Below, one piece after another: positions 37,141 through 52,910 of a DNA stretch of 64,000 nt (position 1 is the first letter of the stretch; every line of letters starts with the position of its first letter). This stretch comes from Doryteuthis pealeii (taxonomy: Eukaryota; Mollusca; Cephalopoda; Myopsida; Loliginidae). Both the position numbers and the translations under genes were made by a program. Where the stretch lies: the NCBI GenBank assembly GCA_023376005.1, contig CM042151.1, positions 82,057,550-82,121,549 on the forward strand. Direction: 5' to 3'. Below the pieces are notes generated by a model. The model saw only the letters and a program-made list of their open reading frames with translations. It had not been told where the DNA came from and did not search any database.

Positions 37141-40100
37141 TAAAATCGAAACTTTCATTCAAGTTCTTCCTAAAAATAAAATAGAACTTTCAGGATATAC
37201 AGTCATTCATTCCAAAAGAACATACGGTAGAATAAAAACTTTACAAAATTATTTTATCATATCAAATTGAAATAAACCGGAATTATAAACATGTTATATT
37301 TAAATTGTCAAACACCGAACGAGGTGCAATACAAAATTTCATTCAAATTCGTTTTGAAAATAAATATAAAACTTTATATCTTAAAGTCATTCTTTTCCAA
37401 ATAACAGACGGTAGAACTAATACTTTGTAAAATTGATAAAATCTTATCAAACTGAAATTAACACTAACATAATTTAACATGGAGTATTTAAACCGTCAAT
37501 TGCTTAATCAACTGTAATATAAAATACTTTGTAGACATGGAAATTAAAATTAAACTGTGTGCTACTTAACTAATATTCTTACATTCTTAATATAACAAAT
37601 AAAAAAAATAAAAATCCAACTTCAATAAAATATGAATAGATGAATTAAATAGAACTCACCCTTTTCTGGTCACTCAGATAATAATTAAATTCAGAGAATG
37701 GATCAATTTGATATAATTCTGAAATATTTGATAGTTAAATAAAAACACAGAATATTACACTGTCAAAATGTTAAGGGGGGGGGGGTAAATTGCTTTCCGA
37801 GATATTATTGAAGTCCTACGTTTATTATTGTTATATATATTACTACGAAAACGAATTCCCTGAAACGGAAGAAAAATTACAAATATCTGTAAACCAGGTA
37901 CTTAGTTCGGTTTCTTAGTCTTTCTTTTTAATAATGTCCAAACATTAAGAATATTCAGAAGATTAAAAATATTGATGAACACAATTTATAGAATATTTCA
38001 TGAAGTTAAAAAAGACTTTCGAGATGTTTTACATGAAATATTTTGACTTTTTTGTTATAGACATTTCTTCAGATGTTTAAGTTGATTGCTTTTCTGTGGT
38101 GGTGGTTCTTATAGAAAGATTTATTTTATTTTCTGCGGAAAACGGTTATTACCGAATTTTAAATGAAAAAAAAAACCGGACTCACATTGTAATTAAAATA
38201 ATTTTTAAGCTTAGAATAAATTTAAATAATTTGTCATGTAGAAAATGAACACTTTATGATAACATTTATTTGACTCAGAATAGATTAGGTATACCCAATT
38301 TGTCGAAAAATCCATGTTTTTACAAATAAATTCACTCCCCACCCCTCCCCGTTTGAAACCCTTTCTACCAAAAGCAGGGAATTATCCGATTTTAAAAAAT
38401 TTTCAGTGTTGATTTAGCAATGAATGAATTTTATAATGCATCAGTTATTTTATTTAAGAACTTTCTGATTTTTTCAGGTCACTTAACTTTGCCCCCCCCT
38501 TATTTTGGGACGCAAATTATCGGTAGGGTTATATTTGATTGATATTTTTTCTGCATTAATAAAAATACAAATATCGAAGATGTGAATAGAAGAAAAAAGA
38601 TTTTTGAAGGAATCTGTTTTTTAATAAATAAGTAACGAAAATCGGAAAATAAAAACTAAAACATAATATTTGGAATTTTTTTTTTACTCATTTTGATAAT
38701 TATTTAATTGGCTATTATCTTATAAAGAAAAAATATGCATCAATATTTTGTTCCGTTTAAAAGGGGGGCGCTAGATTTCCAATACAGTTTCGACCAAAAA
38801 ATATGGGTGATTGTTATAAAATAGTTATTAAAAATATTTTTTAAAATCTAATAATGTGACATTTTAAACTTACATCACGCTACTCATATTTTTAAATGGA
38901 TTTATATATTAATATATCATAGCAGAAATACCTATTAAAAGTTTTGAAATAAAGTATCTGATGCGTTATAAAATTCATTCATTGATAAATGAATACTGAA
39001 TTTCATTAAAATCAAATAATTCCCTGGTTTTTATAATTTTTTTTTCAATCGAGAATGTTAAATTTATTTTGTAAACACGGATTTTACACCATATTTAAAG
39101 AGCATTTACGGTCATAAAAAGTAAAGTCAAGACGTCGGGTGGCCTAAAGTCGGTATCAGCCAGACATCGAAGGATTCTATCCCTTTTAACTAGCGTTAGA
39201 CCCAGGATATTGTTTTGTAGCGTCTGAGGCATTGCGCCATGCCTACCCTTAGCTCCTCACTTTACCGCACAGATCCCTGTGCTACTAATATGATGGATTG
39301 GCGAGGGCCGGTATCGAACCAGGAACCTTGAAGTTCCCAGTCGAACAACGAACTGACCAAAAATCGTATTAAATGTATTAAAAATAAATTACATGTGTAA
39401 TATTATCTTTTTTTTTAATTTTTTAATATTTTTTTACTGATGCTCATTATGTTATTACTTTTCACTTAGACAAAAATTTGACCTTAAATAATCAATTTAA
39501 TTAATTTTAAGTCGTTTTTAAAATTAAAAGCATCGAATTTTTGGGTATCCCTAGAATTGATATTAGATTTAATAAATAAAATTCCATCAATTGATTCTGC
39601 CAGAGTTTAGTGTGCGAGACAAGAAATGATATTATAAATAATTAAAAAGAAATAGATTTCTCTTGTGTGGATGGTAGAATAGAAAGATCTAACTAAATGG
39701 TTTTAATAAAATGATTTGTTTGACATTTTCAGAAATTTATCTACAAGAGACACATGAAAAAGAGACGAAATGTACAACGATCAAATCAACTAAAAAAGTG
39801 TGGAAATAATAGAAGCATTATATATTTATAGTGAACTAATTTTAAGGACCACTGTTCAAAAGTGTTTTGCTTTTTGTGTTACATAATCTATGCATAGATT
39901 ATTGTCAAACCCCTGTATTTCTGAAGGATGGCCCCTAATTCATGAGTCACGTGGGACCTGGTTGGCTCTCAGTTTCAGCTTGGACGTCAGGCAGAGAAGA
40001 TATAACTGCCCTAGCTAGGACTCACCTGCATTCACGTGCTATGCTAGTTAGAAGAATATGTTTAGTTAAGTAAATAAAGGTTTGAATAATAATATGTTTG

Positions 40101-41349
40101 TGGTTGATGAATGTCTTGGCAACAAGACTGACCTAGAAGAAGAAATGAATCAAGGATGACCAACACCAAGACGAAGTCTAGACGCTAGAAGATGAACGTA
40201 AGATACCAAAAAAGAAAGGGTATACAACATTTGGCTTTGATAGCTACGTATATTTTAGAAATATTTTTGCCACTGTTAACTAAAAATACTTTCTGCCTTT
40301 CTTATGACGTTTTAATAACAAAAATATTTATTTCAGAGTAAAAATTATTTTGTAAATATATTTTCCTATTCATATTATAACGCATACAAATTATTAACTT
40401 ACAAAAAATGTTATAAACGTTATTTTTGACAGTCATTATGAAAGCAAATGACATTTACCTCCTCTAATGGATTACGTAGCTTTTTAAAAGTGTTTTTAAA
40501 CTATAAATTGGATTTGAAAAGTAATTATTACAATTTTGTTATTTTGTATTAACAACTTTACAGAAATATGATTGAATAGTTTCATAGTTAGTTTCTAGTT
40601 AGAAAAAAGGGAGACATCCATAATAATATTATTTAAATCGTCAATATATAATATTGAGAAAAAAGTTTATCTTCTTACCGATGACATTTAACTCGTAAAT
40701 ATATTTTTATTTTAATGTTTGACAGTTACTAATCATGTGTTACTAAATTAATGAGGATTTTATTGGTTTTTATTCATTTAACTCATCCGTGTATAAACAA
40801 TGGTCGAAAACCATGAATCATAAATTTGAATCTAAGATTTGGTAATATCCCATGGTCTGTTCCTAAGATTTATCCATCACGCGAATCTAAGTTTTGGTCT
40901 TATCACAAGGTCAGTACTTAATAATATCCAAATTATGGATTAATTTGAAGAAGCTGAAAATGTGAAAATACGTTACACGATAAATTATAAATTTGAAATT
41001 ATTTTATTTGAAAATTAGATTAAATTTCTGTATGATTTCTCCATTTTTGTTCTTCTTTACTCTGTCATTACGTTTAAAATTCGGTTAAGTTTTTATTAAA
41101 TTGCCACAAACATGAAAGAAGAATGAAATAGAAACGTTTGTGTGGTGAATTTTAAGACAAACGTATTTTCAAGCGAGATTTTTATTAAAGAAAAAAAGTT
41201 AAAAATACATGAATCATAGTAAAATGACAAATTACAGAGGATACATTTGTGAAGGATGAAAATCAAATCATGGGCAAAGAAATTTTAATAAAAAGGAAAT
41301 CGACAAAAATTATTAAAAGGAAATTCTTAAACCGGCTATGCAAATTTTC
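37141..41349. repeat. Copy B: deletion-rich extra copy of 30418-34655
   Basis: Collinear with A1 30418-34655, including exon 1, fold-back element, SINE, LTR relic and 3'-flank block. It shares A1-specific substitutions and not those of A2, but differs from A1 by many single-base indels, mostly losses: atcgaaac for atcggaaac, aaaataaaatag for aaaataaaaatag, ctatccctttt for ctatccccttt. Both ends are abrupt. No gene. Possibly an assembly artefact (see findings). Confidence 0.85.
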
Positions 41350-44300
41350 TATATATAATCAACAATCGACAGATGGATGTATTTTAGATATATAAAATGA
41401 TTATGAATGTTTCCTTTTGGTTTTAAATAATGAATAATTTTAGAATCAGAGGAGGCATTTGTGCTCAGTAATGATTATGATAACTTCGCGTAATAAAGAA
41501 TGCTAACACCAAATAATATATCAAATGATATCGTAACCTTCAACCCTGAATCCATGCTTCCCCCCTTATACATATGATATCATCTAATGTAATCGGTCTT
41601 AATAATTGACCTTGTCTCCCCTCATGAAAGAATATTACTCCAAATGAGGAAGATATTATGTTTATAAGGTAAATTGCATGTTTTCTTAAAATTGCTAAAA
41701 TATACTCAAACTGTAATAATAAAAAAAAAATCCGACCCAAAATGTTAAAAAGGTTTGAAAGGACACGCTAGTTTTTACGTATATAAGTTAACTCTGAATC
41801 CATACTTATATCCCTTTTGTGACCCACTACAAAAAGGAATACAAGAAAACATTTCCCTCTACATATAATATTATCTAAAGAAACCGGTCATAACGATAGA
41901 CGTCATCACCCCACCGAATTAAAATCTAAAAATCTCACTCCAAATGTGAAGGAGATATTACGTATGTAAGCTAACACTAAATCCATACTCCCCCACTTTT
42001 TTTGGTCCGTACTGTGGTAGCTCGCCAAAAAAGAAGAAACCCCGATTCTTGTTAGATGAGCAAGTAATAAAACATTTTGTATAACCAGTTCCCTTGTCAT
42101 TCTTTTATGATATTATATCGTAACTTTAGTGCTCTATGATGATAATTTGGCACACTAAAGAAAGTGAGACACGAGGAACCTATCAAATGATATAATAACC
42201 TTCAATTAAATACGTTTTTAAGAGTGCTAAGATAACCACCCGACTCTAAGAAATTTAAACAAGAAAACTTCCATAAAAAATCTTTGTCTTCGTTACATGA
42301 TTATTTAAAACTAAATAAAGTTTTATATAAAGTTTTACTGAAAAGATATTTATCCTAATTTTCATTCAATTGCTAAATTACCTTTTAATCATTTTTTTCT
42401 GCCTTAGAAAATATTACCATGTATAATATTTCTTTACTCTCTTTTTCATCTGAAAATTACGTTACGCACGGATTCTTGTAATAGGAATATTAAGTTAAAT
42501 ATCTAAGACAACATTTTCTATAATTAACATTTTAGAAACTTTTCATATTTTAATTAAAAATAATCGTTTGATTTTTATTAGAGGGCCGGACTGACGATGA
42601 TCCAAATTCAATCAACACTAATTCAGTTTAAAATATGTTCCGACACAAGGAAAAAAGTTAATTATTTCTTTTTATTAAAATATCTTTAGGCGTGTTAGTT
42701 TATTGTCTTTTGGGAGAGAACATTTATTATTTACTGATTGCTGAAAACAATCATTTGCGAATTAAAATAATATTTGAGTTTAAGTTTTAAAGGAACAAAA
42801 CGTATTTACAGCATAATTAAATTAATATTTAAGCTTAGAAAAAAATGTGAAAAATGTCAGTCAAATAGAAACCTGAACACTATATGATGACATTTATTTA
42901 ACTAAAAAATTATATTCTATCTAAGAATTAAAAAATTACATCAACTGATTTTATCAGAAGGACGAAGTAACTAAAAATATTAATATTTCTCTTTGTATCG
43001 ATGTTAGAATGAGAACATTTTCCCTAAATCGTTTTGATGAAAATGTTTGTCCAACATTTCCAGGAAGTGATTTACTACGAGAGACACATGTAAATGTAAG
43101 GAAGTTAAGAAAGAAGTGGACACGAGTCGAATAAATCAATGAATGGAACGAATTGAAACAATCAAATATTATAGTGAACTAACTTATTGATTACGGGTAA
43201 AAAAATGTTATTCTTTTCTTTCCAATAAAACTTGCATTTCACATTGTTCAGTAAATAAAAGATATTTTACGAATATTTAACATACCAAGCAAATTATAAC
43301 GCATAAAAAAGATGATATGAACGTTAATTTCAACAGAAATTTTAAAAAGCGAAATCCCCTCCTCAAAAATATTACGCAGAATTTAAAAAAAAAGTTTTGT
43401 AGAAAATGGTTTGAAAACAAATTATGATATATTTAACGTTCTCTATTAACAACTTTACAAAAGTATAATAGAATAAATAATTCCTTTGTTAGTTTCTACG
43501 TAGTAAAACAAGGATAAAATTCCTCATAATATTATTTAAATTTTGGATATATGATATTAAGAAAAAAGTCTTCTTTATTATCGAGAACATTTAACATGTA
43601 AATATCTTTTTATTTTAATGTTTGAGGGTCACTGATATTAATAATATTTATTGTTTTATTAATTTAACTCATCCATGAATAAAACATGATCAAACTATAA
43701 AAACACCATTTTTTTCTACAGACAATTTAATTAAGTGTTTGTAGATTTCAAAAACGTTGAATCTAATGAAATTATTCATTTCAGTTAAGAAAATATTTCA
43801 AGAAATTTAACTCATCTATTTAAAATCGGAAACTTTCATTCAAGTTCTTCCTAAAAATAAAAATAGAACTTTCAGGATATACAGTCATTCATTCCAAAAG
43901 AACATACGGTAGAATAAAAACTTTACAAAATTATTTTATCATATCAAATTGAAATAAACCGGAATTATAAACATGTTATATTTAAATTGTCAAACACCGA
44001 ACGAGGTGCAATACAGAATTTCATTCAAATTCGTCTTGAAAATAAATATAAAACTTTATATCTTAAAGTCATTCTTTCCAAATGAACAGACGGTAGAACT
44101 AATACTTTGTAAAATTGATAAAATCTTATCAAACTGAAATTAACACTAACATAATTATAACATGGAGTATTTAAACCGTCAATTGCTTAATCAACTGTAA
44201 TATAAAATACTTTGTAGACATGGAAATTAAAATTAAACTGTGTGCTACTTAACTAATATTCTTACATTCTTAATATAACAAAATAAAAATCCAACTTCAA

Positions 44301-47300
44301 ATAAATATGAATAGATGAATTAAATAGAACTCACCCTTTTCTGGTCACTCAGATAATAATTAAATTCAGAGAATGGATCAATTTGATATAATTCTGAAAT
44401 ATTTGATAGTTAAATAAAACACAGAATATTACACTGTCAAAATGTTAAGGGGGGGGGTAAGTTGCTTTCCGAGATATTATTGAAGTCCTACGTTTATTAT
44501 TTGTTATATATATTACTACGAAAACGAATTCCCTGAAACGGAAGAAAAATTACAAATATCTGGTAAACCAGGGTACGTGAGTTCGTTTCTTAGTCTTTCT
44601 TTTTAATAATGTCCAAACATTAAGAATATTCAGAAGATTAATGAATATTGATGAACACAATTTATAGAATATTTCATGAAGTTAAAAAAAGACTTTCGAG
44701 ATGTTTTACATGAAAATATTTTGACTTTTTTTGTTATAGACATTTCTTCAGATGTTTAAGTTGATTGCTTTTTCTGGTGGTGGTGGTGGGGTGGTGGGGT
44801 TCTTATAGAAGATTTATTTATTTTCTGCTGAAAACGGTTATTACCGAATTTTAAATGAAAAAAAAAAACCGGACTCACATTGTAATTAAAATAATTTTTA
44901 AGCTTAGAATAAATTTAAATAATTTGTCATGTAGAAAATGAACACTTTATGATAACATTTATTTGACTCAGAATAGATTAGGTATACCCAATTTGTCGAA
45001 AAATCCATGTTTTTACAAAATAAATTCACTCCCCCCCCTCCCCGTTTGAAACCCTTTCTACCAAAAGTCAGGGAATTATCCGATTTTAATAAAATTTTCA
45101 GTGTTGATTTAGCAATGAATGAATTTTATAATGCATCAGTTATTTTATTTAAGAACTTTCTGATTTTTTTCAGGTCACTTAACTTTGCCCCCCCCCTTAT
45201 TTTGGGACGCAAATTATCGGTAGGGTTATATTTGATTGATATTTTTCTGCATTAATAAAAATACATAATATCAAAGATGTGAATAGAAGAAAAAAGATTT
45301 TTGAAGGAATCTGTTCTTGTAATAAATAAGTAACGAAAATCGGAAAATAAAAACTAAAACATAATATTGGAATTTTTTTTTTTTACTCATTTTGATAATT
45401 ATTTAATTGGCTATTATCTTATAAAAAAAAAAAATATGCATCAATATTTGTTCCGTTTAAAAGGGGGGCGCTAGATTTCCAATACAGTTTTCGACCAAAA
45501 AATATGGGTGATTGATACTAAAGTAAAATAGTTATTAAAATATTTTTTAAAATCTAATAATGTGACATTTTAAACTTAACATCACGCTACTCATATTTTA
45601 AATGGATTTTATATATTAATATATCATAGCAGAAATACCTAATTAAAGTTTTGATATAAAGTATTGATGCGTTATAAAATTCATTCATTGATAAATGAAT
45701 ACTGAAAATTTCATTAAAATCGAATAATTCCCTGTTTTTTTTTTCAATCGAGAATGTTAAATTAATTTTGTAAACACGGATTTTACACCATATTTAAAGA
45801 GCATTTACGGCCATAAAGTAAAGTAAAGTCGTCGGGTGGCCTAAAGTCGGTATCAGCCAGACAGCGAAGGAGTCTATCCCCTTTTCACTAGCGTTAGACC
45901 CAGGATATTGTTTTTTAGCGTCTGAGGCATTGTGCCACACCTAACCTCAGCTCCTTACTTTACCGCACAGATCCCTGTGCTACTCATATGATGATTGGCT
46001 AGGGCCGGTATCGAACCAGGAACCTTGAAGTTCCCAGTCCAACAACGAATTGCCGAAAAAAATCGTATTAAATGTATTAAAAATAAATTACATGTGTAAT
46101 ATTATCTTGGTTTATTCTATTTATTTATTTATTTTTTACTGATTCTCATTATGTTATTACTTTTCGACTTAGACAAAAATTTGACCTTAAATAATCGATT
46201 TAATTAATTTTAATTCGTTTTTAAAATTAAAAGCAGCCGAATTTTTGGGTATCCCTAGAATAGATATTAGATTTAATGAATAAAAATTCCATCAATTGAT
46301 TCTGCCAGAAATTTATCTACAAAAGACACATGAAAAAGGGACGAAATGTACAACGATCAAATCAACTAAAAAGTCAGAATAAATCAATGTGTGGATATAA
46401 TTGAAGCATTTATATATTATAGTGAACTAATTTTAATGACCACTGTTCAAAAAGTTTTTGCTTTTTGTGTTACATAATCTATGCATAGATTATTGTCAAC
46501 CCCTGTATTTCTGAAGGGATGGCCCTATTCATGAAGTCACGTGGGACCTGGTTGGCTCTCAGTTTCAGCTTAAACGTCAGGCAGAGAAGATATAACTGCC
46601 CTAGCTGGGACTCACCTGCATTCGCGTGCTATGTTAGTTAGATGAATATGTTTAGTTAAGTAAATAAAGGTTTGAATAAATAATATGGTTTTGTGGTTGG
46701 TGAATGTCTTGGCAACAAGACTGACCTAGAAGAAGAAATGAATCAAGGATGACCAACCACCAAGACGAAGTCCAGACGCTAGAAGACTAACGTAAGATAC
46801 CAAAGATGAGCAGAAGAATAATAGAAGTAAAGACAGGGTATACAACATTTGGCTTTGATAGCTACGTATATTTCTAGAAATAATTTTTGCCACTGTTAAC
46901 TAAAAATATTTTCTGCTTTTCTTATGACGTTTTATAACAAAATTTTATTTCAGAGTAAAAAGTATTTTGCAAAAATATTTTCCTTATATTATAACGCATA
47001 CAAATTATTAACTTACAAAAAATGTTATAAACGTTATTTTTGACAGTCAAATGATATTTACCTCCTCTAATGGATTACGTAGCTTTTTAAAAGTGTTTTT
47101 AAACTATAAATTGGATTTGAAAAGTAATTATTACAATTTTGTTATTTTGTATTAACAACTTTACAGAAATATGATTGAATAGTTTCATAGTTAGTTTCTA
47201 GTTAGAAAAAAGGGAGACAATCCATAATAATATTATTTAAATCGTCAATATATAATATTGAGAAAAAAGTTTATCTTCTTATCGATGACATTTAACTCGT

Positions 47301-48911
47301 AAATATATTTTTTATTTAATGTTTGACAGTTACTAATATGTGTTACTAATATTAATGAGGATTTTATTGGTTTTATACTCATCCGTGTATAAACCATGGT
47401 CAAAATACCATGAATCATAAATTTTGAATCTAAAATTTGGTAATATCCCATGGTCTGTTCCTAAGATTTATCCATCACGCGAATCTAAGTTTTAGTCTTA
47501 TCCCAAGGTCAGTACTTGATAAATATCCAAGCTGAAAATGTGAAAATACGTTATACGATAAATTATAAATTTGAAATTATTTTATTTGAAAATTAGATTA
47601 AATTTCTGTATGATTTTCTCCATTTTTGTTCTTCTTTACTCTGTCATTACGTTTAAAATTCGGTTAAGTTTTTTTTATTAAATTGCACAAAAACATGAAA
47701 GAAAATAAAGAAATAGAAACGTTTATGGGTGAATTTTAAGACAAACGTATTTTCAAGCGAGATTTTTATTAAAAAAAAAAAGTTAAAATACATGAATCAT
47801 AGTAAAATGACAAATTACAGAGGATACATTTGTGAAGGATGAAAATCAAAATCATGGGCAACAGAAATTTTAATAAAAAGGAAATACGACAAAAATTATT
47901 AAAACGGAAATTCTTAAACCGGCTATGCAAATTTTATTAAATGACATTGCAACATTCGTAGATTATTTAATACCAAGAAGCTATCCTTTTAGAACAACAG
48001 TAATGGTACTCTTTAACCCATAGATGGTGGTTGACGGGGTTCACAGATTTCCCGAGAGTATTTGTCCGAAAGTGAACAAAATAACGCGACTGGACTTTGA
48101 ATTCACTTATTACCTTGTCATAGTCTACCAAGTTAGCAACTATGTGAGGTGGAATACCACTAGAATTACAGGAATTATACTAAAAATGTAAAATACATTT
48201 GTAAAACATGAAAATAAAAAAAAAATTTTGATAAAAAGAAATCAAGAAAATATTTAAAAAAATATCAAAATTTAGGGCAAGAAAACTTTTGAGAAGCGCC
48301 GATATATGATACAAACATATATTATTTTCACATTTTACTTATAACAAATAGAAATATATAAGTTTTGATTGTCTGTACAATTCTTTATTTGTATAAAGTG
48401 GTTATCACTGGCTTCTTGGGATTTGTATTTTCTTTATCTATAAGATTTGTATTCATTGAGTAGTTTTGGTCATTTGTTTTATATGGAAGTAATGTTTCAT
48501 CATTTCGTTTATCGTTTGGATTATTTGATCTGTTTCAGTGGAAATACTTCCATAATTCAAGATACACAGATGAACGAAATATAACACAAAAATATATTAT
48601 CTTCAGATATTACTTGTAAAAATAGGAATATATGTTTCAATTGTCTGTATAGTTCTTTATTTTTATAAAGTGGTGTTATGAGTTTTGATTGTCAGTATAA
48701 TTCTTTATTTGCATAAAATGATGTTATCACTGGCCTCTTGAGACTTGTATTTCTTTATCAATTACATTTGTATTCGTCGAGTTGTTTTGTTCGTTTATTC
48801 TATATTGAAGTAATGTTTCATCATTTCGTCTATCATATGGATTATTCGATCTGTTTCGGTTGAAATACTTCCATAATTTAAGATAAACAAATCTTTATAT
48901 AGCCAAAAACC
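41350..48911. repeat. Segmental duplication A2, spacer part
   Basis: Copy of A1 from 27940 to 35635: spacer blocks, an orphan exon 1 with gtgagt donor (44329-44334), fold-back element (44990-45760), SINE (45820-46060), LTR relic (46468-46717), and the 3' flank of Z5 from about 47410. It has A2-specific changes such as an expanded tggtggtgg tract near 44778. A2 continues through Z5 and Z6 to about 50400. No coding gene in this stretch. Confidence 0.8.
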
Positions 48912-50041
<1,130 letters not shown>

Positions 50042-50373
50042 CTGGTGTAAATATTTACAAAAATCGAAATGTGAAAAAATATTTGAGAAGCACCGAACGA
50101 TGATACAAAAAATATATTCTCTTTAGATTTTATTCTTAGCAAATAGGAATATGTATGTTTCCCATTGTCCGTATAATTTTTATCTAAATATCATCATTGG
50201 CCTCATGGGATATATATTTTCATAATTTAGATTGTATTCATCAAATAGTTTGGTCGTTTATTCTATATTGAAGTGATATTTCTATATTTGTTTATCATTT
50301 GGATTATTCGATTTGTTTCAGTGGAAATACTTCCACAATTTAATATGAACATTTCTTTATATTTCCAAAAACA
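50042..50373 (-). other. 3' flank of Z6
   Basis: AT-rich; matches 13050-13380 (3' flank of Z2) and 54951-55200. The junction with Z5 near 50042-50050 shares gtaaat between tail and flank sequence. Confidence 0.6.
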
Positions 50374-51875
50374 CTATAATGGTTCAATCCATGGAATTGC
50401 GTCCAATACATTATCTTCAATTGGAATGTTTGTTTCTAATCCGCTAATATCAGTTGAAAAACTTTCTTGTTTCTGTATCGAAGAACATAAACAGTTTTCA
50501 TAGACGTTTTGTATTTGTGATTTTGCGTCTTTGTTATCATCTATTGATGTAGCGTTTATTTCTGGTAAAGGTTCGTCTCTTTGATTTGATTGTTGATATT
50601 CATGAAAAGAATGATGAGTATTAAGACGGGATATTCCACTGTACATCTCAAATTCTGAGGAAACCCGTGAGAAATTATCCAAGTTAAATTGCATCTCTTC
50701 TATATCATTTGATATTAAAGGAAAAGACTTTTCGATGTTTTCCGGTGGAAAACTTACACTTTGGTGTCGGTGTTCTATTGATCTGTTTAGAATTGAGATT
50801 CCTGTGTAAGGCATTGACACGTGCAAGTTTTGTCCATTTTCTACATTAAAGCTAAAAGAGTTTGTGCTTTGCCTTTCATTCAACGTTGGAATATATTTGC
50901 CGCCTTGTGTTTGTATATTTATGTCAAGAGGTGAAATAGTTGACTGAATATTCTGTGAAATAAACTGGTATGGAAATTTAGCTTGGTCAATTGCATTAAA
51001 TCGTGTAAATAAGTTTAGATATTTAGAAACATTTTGATTGGTTATTCCATCTTGGAATGAATGTTGTTCAGAATGTATCGCTGATTGAATATTGGAAGAT
51101 GATTGTTTTGAATGATTGGCCTCATCTCCAAATGAATTTCTCGATGGTATGACATCTGATTATTCATTGGAAATTCGTTAAGATGTAGTTGGTATGGATA
51201 TCGATTCGTAAGTTCAATTGTGCTCATATTTGTTGCTGGGATATTTGACAGATGAAATACTGTATGTGTGCATGTATGATATTGTAAATGGTCAGCCCAT
51301 CTAAAGTCTTTGTTGCATTTATCACATTTGAAGGGTCTCTCTCTTGAATGTGTACGTTGATGTTTTGTCAAAGTGTATTTCCGAGAAAAACTTTCGTTAC
51401 ATATTTCACATGTAAATGGTCTCTCTTGTGTATGTGAGAATTTATGCCTTTTCAAAGTGCCTTTCAGAGCAAAACATTCGCCACATATTTCACATGTAAA
51501 TGGTCTCTCTTCTGTATGTGAGAGTTCATGCCTTTTCCGAGTGCCTTGCTGAACAAAACTTTCGCCACATATTTCACATGTAAATGGTCTCTTTCCTGTA
51601 TGTGAGAGTTGATGCCTTGTCAAAGTGCCTTGCAGAGCAAAACTTTCGTCACATATTTCACATGTAAATGGTCTCTCTCCTGAATGTGTGCGTTGATGTT
51701 CTTTCAAATAGCGAGCATTTTCAAATTCCATGTTGCATTTATCACATTTGAAGATATTCTCTTCTGTGTGTGTGCGCATATGAACTCTTAAATCATATTT
51801 CGATCCTAGAACATTCTTACATATACTGCATTCAACTTCCATTTCTCCAATAGGATCTCGTATATGAATGTTCAT
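50374..51875 (-). pseudogene. Z6: seven-finger C2H2 gene with one frameshift in the tail
   Basis: Start ATG at 51875 (MNIHIRDPIGEMEVECSIC). Seven fingers at residues 16-36, 44-64, 72-92, 100-120, 128-148, 156-176 and 184-204, all with intact Cys/His pairs. Finger 4 has Arg where the conserved helix Leu (+4) should be. One base is missing near 51128 relative to Z7, ending the frame at 277 residues; beyond it the tail continues open in another frame to IPWIEPL and the stop at 50374. With that base restored by nature or by a corrected assembly, the gene would have about 500 residues. It has its own splice acceptor but no exon 1 between it and Z7. Near-identical to Z7. Confidence 0.8.
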
Positions 51876-51994
51876 TTTTTATTTAAAAATATATAAAACT
51901 CAAAAACTCATAGCATTTGATAATTTACATTTGTAATATCCAAGATCATTTACAATAAAACGACAGGTGAGAAATTTCCTCGGTGATGAATCTG
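51876..51994 (-). other. Z6 5' untranslated exon part and splice acceptor
   Basis: Acceptor attacag on the minus strand; exon start inferred at 51991. Upstream DNA to about 52208 matches the start of the Z3 and Z7 introns, then is cut by the palindrome and rearranged finger DNA. Confidence 0.6.
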
Positions 51995-52208
51995 TAATTA
52001 AACAAACAATAACATTAAAAATTAGATAGATTTATTATTTCGTTAAATTAGTGTTACAAAAATGAATTTTCTTTCCGAATTTAAACGCCATAAAATTCGT
52101 GGGTATTAGTTCTAAATCAACACCAGTTAAGATGGTAACCTGAACGTTGGAATGAAAATGTTTTTAAATATATATATTTTTTAAATAGTCAAAAACGCAA
52201 TCTTGAAA

Positions 52209-52248
52209 ATAGAATGGAAACCGTATGTACATACGGTTTCCATTCTAT
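52209..52248. repeat. 40-bp perfect palindrome, copy 1
   Basis: Arms of 20 bases (atagaatggaaaccgtatgt and its complement) with no loop. The unduplicated form at about 27225 and 16690 has only one arm followed by different sequence. Here the palindrome ends exactly where finger-coding DNA begins. Confidence 0.97.
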
Positions 52249-52910
<662 letters not shown>

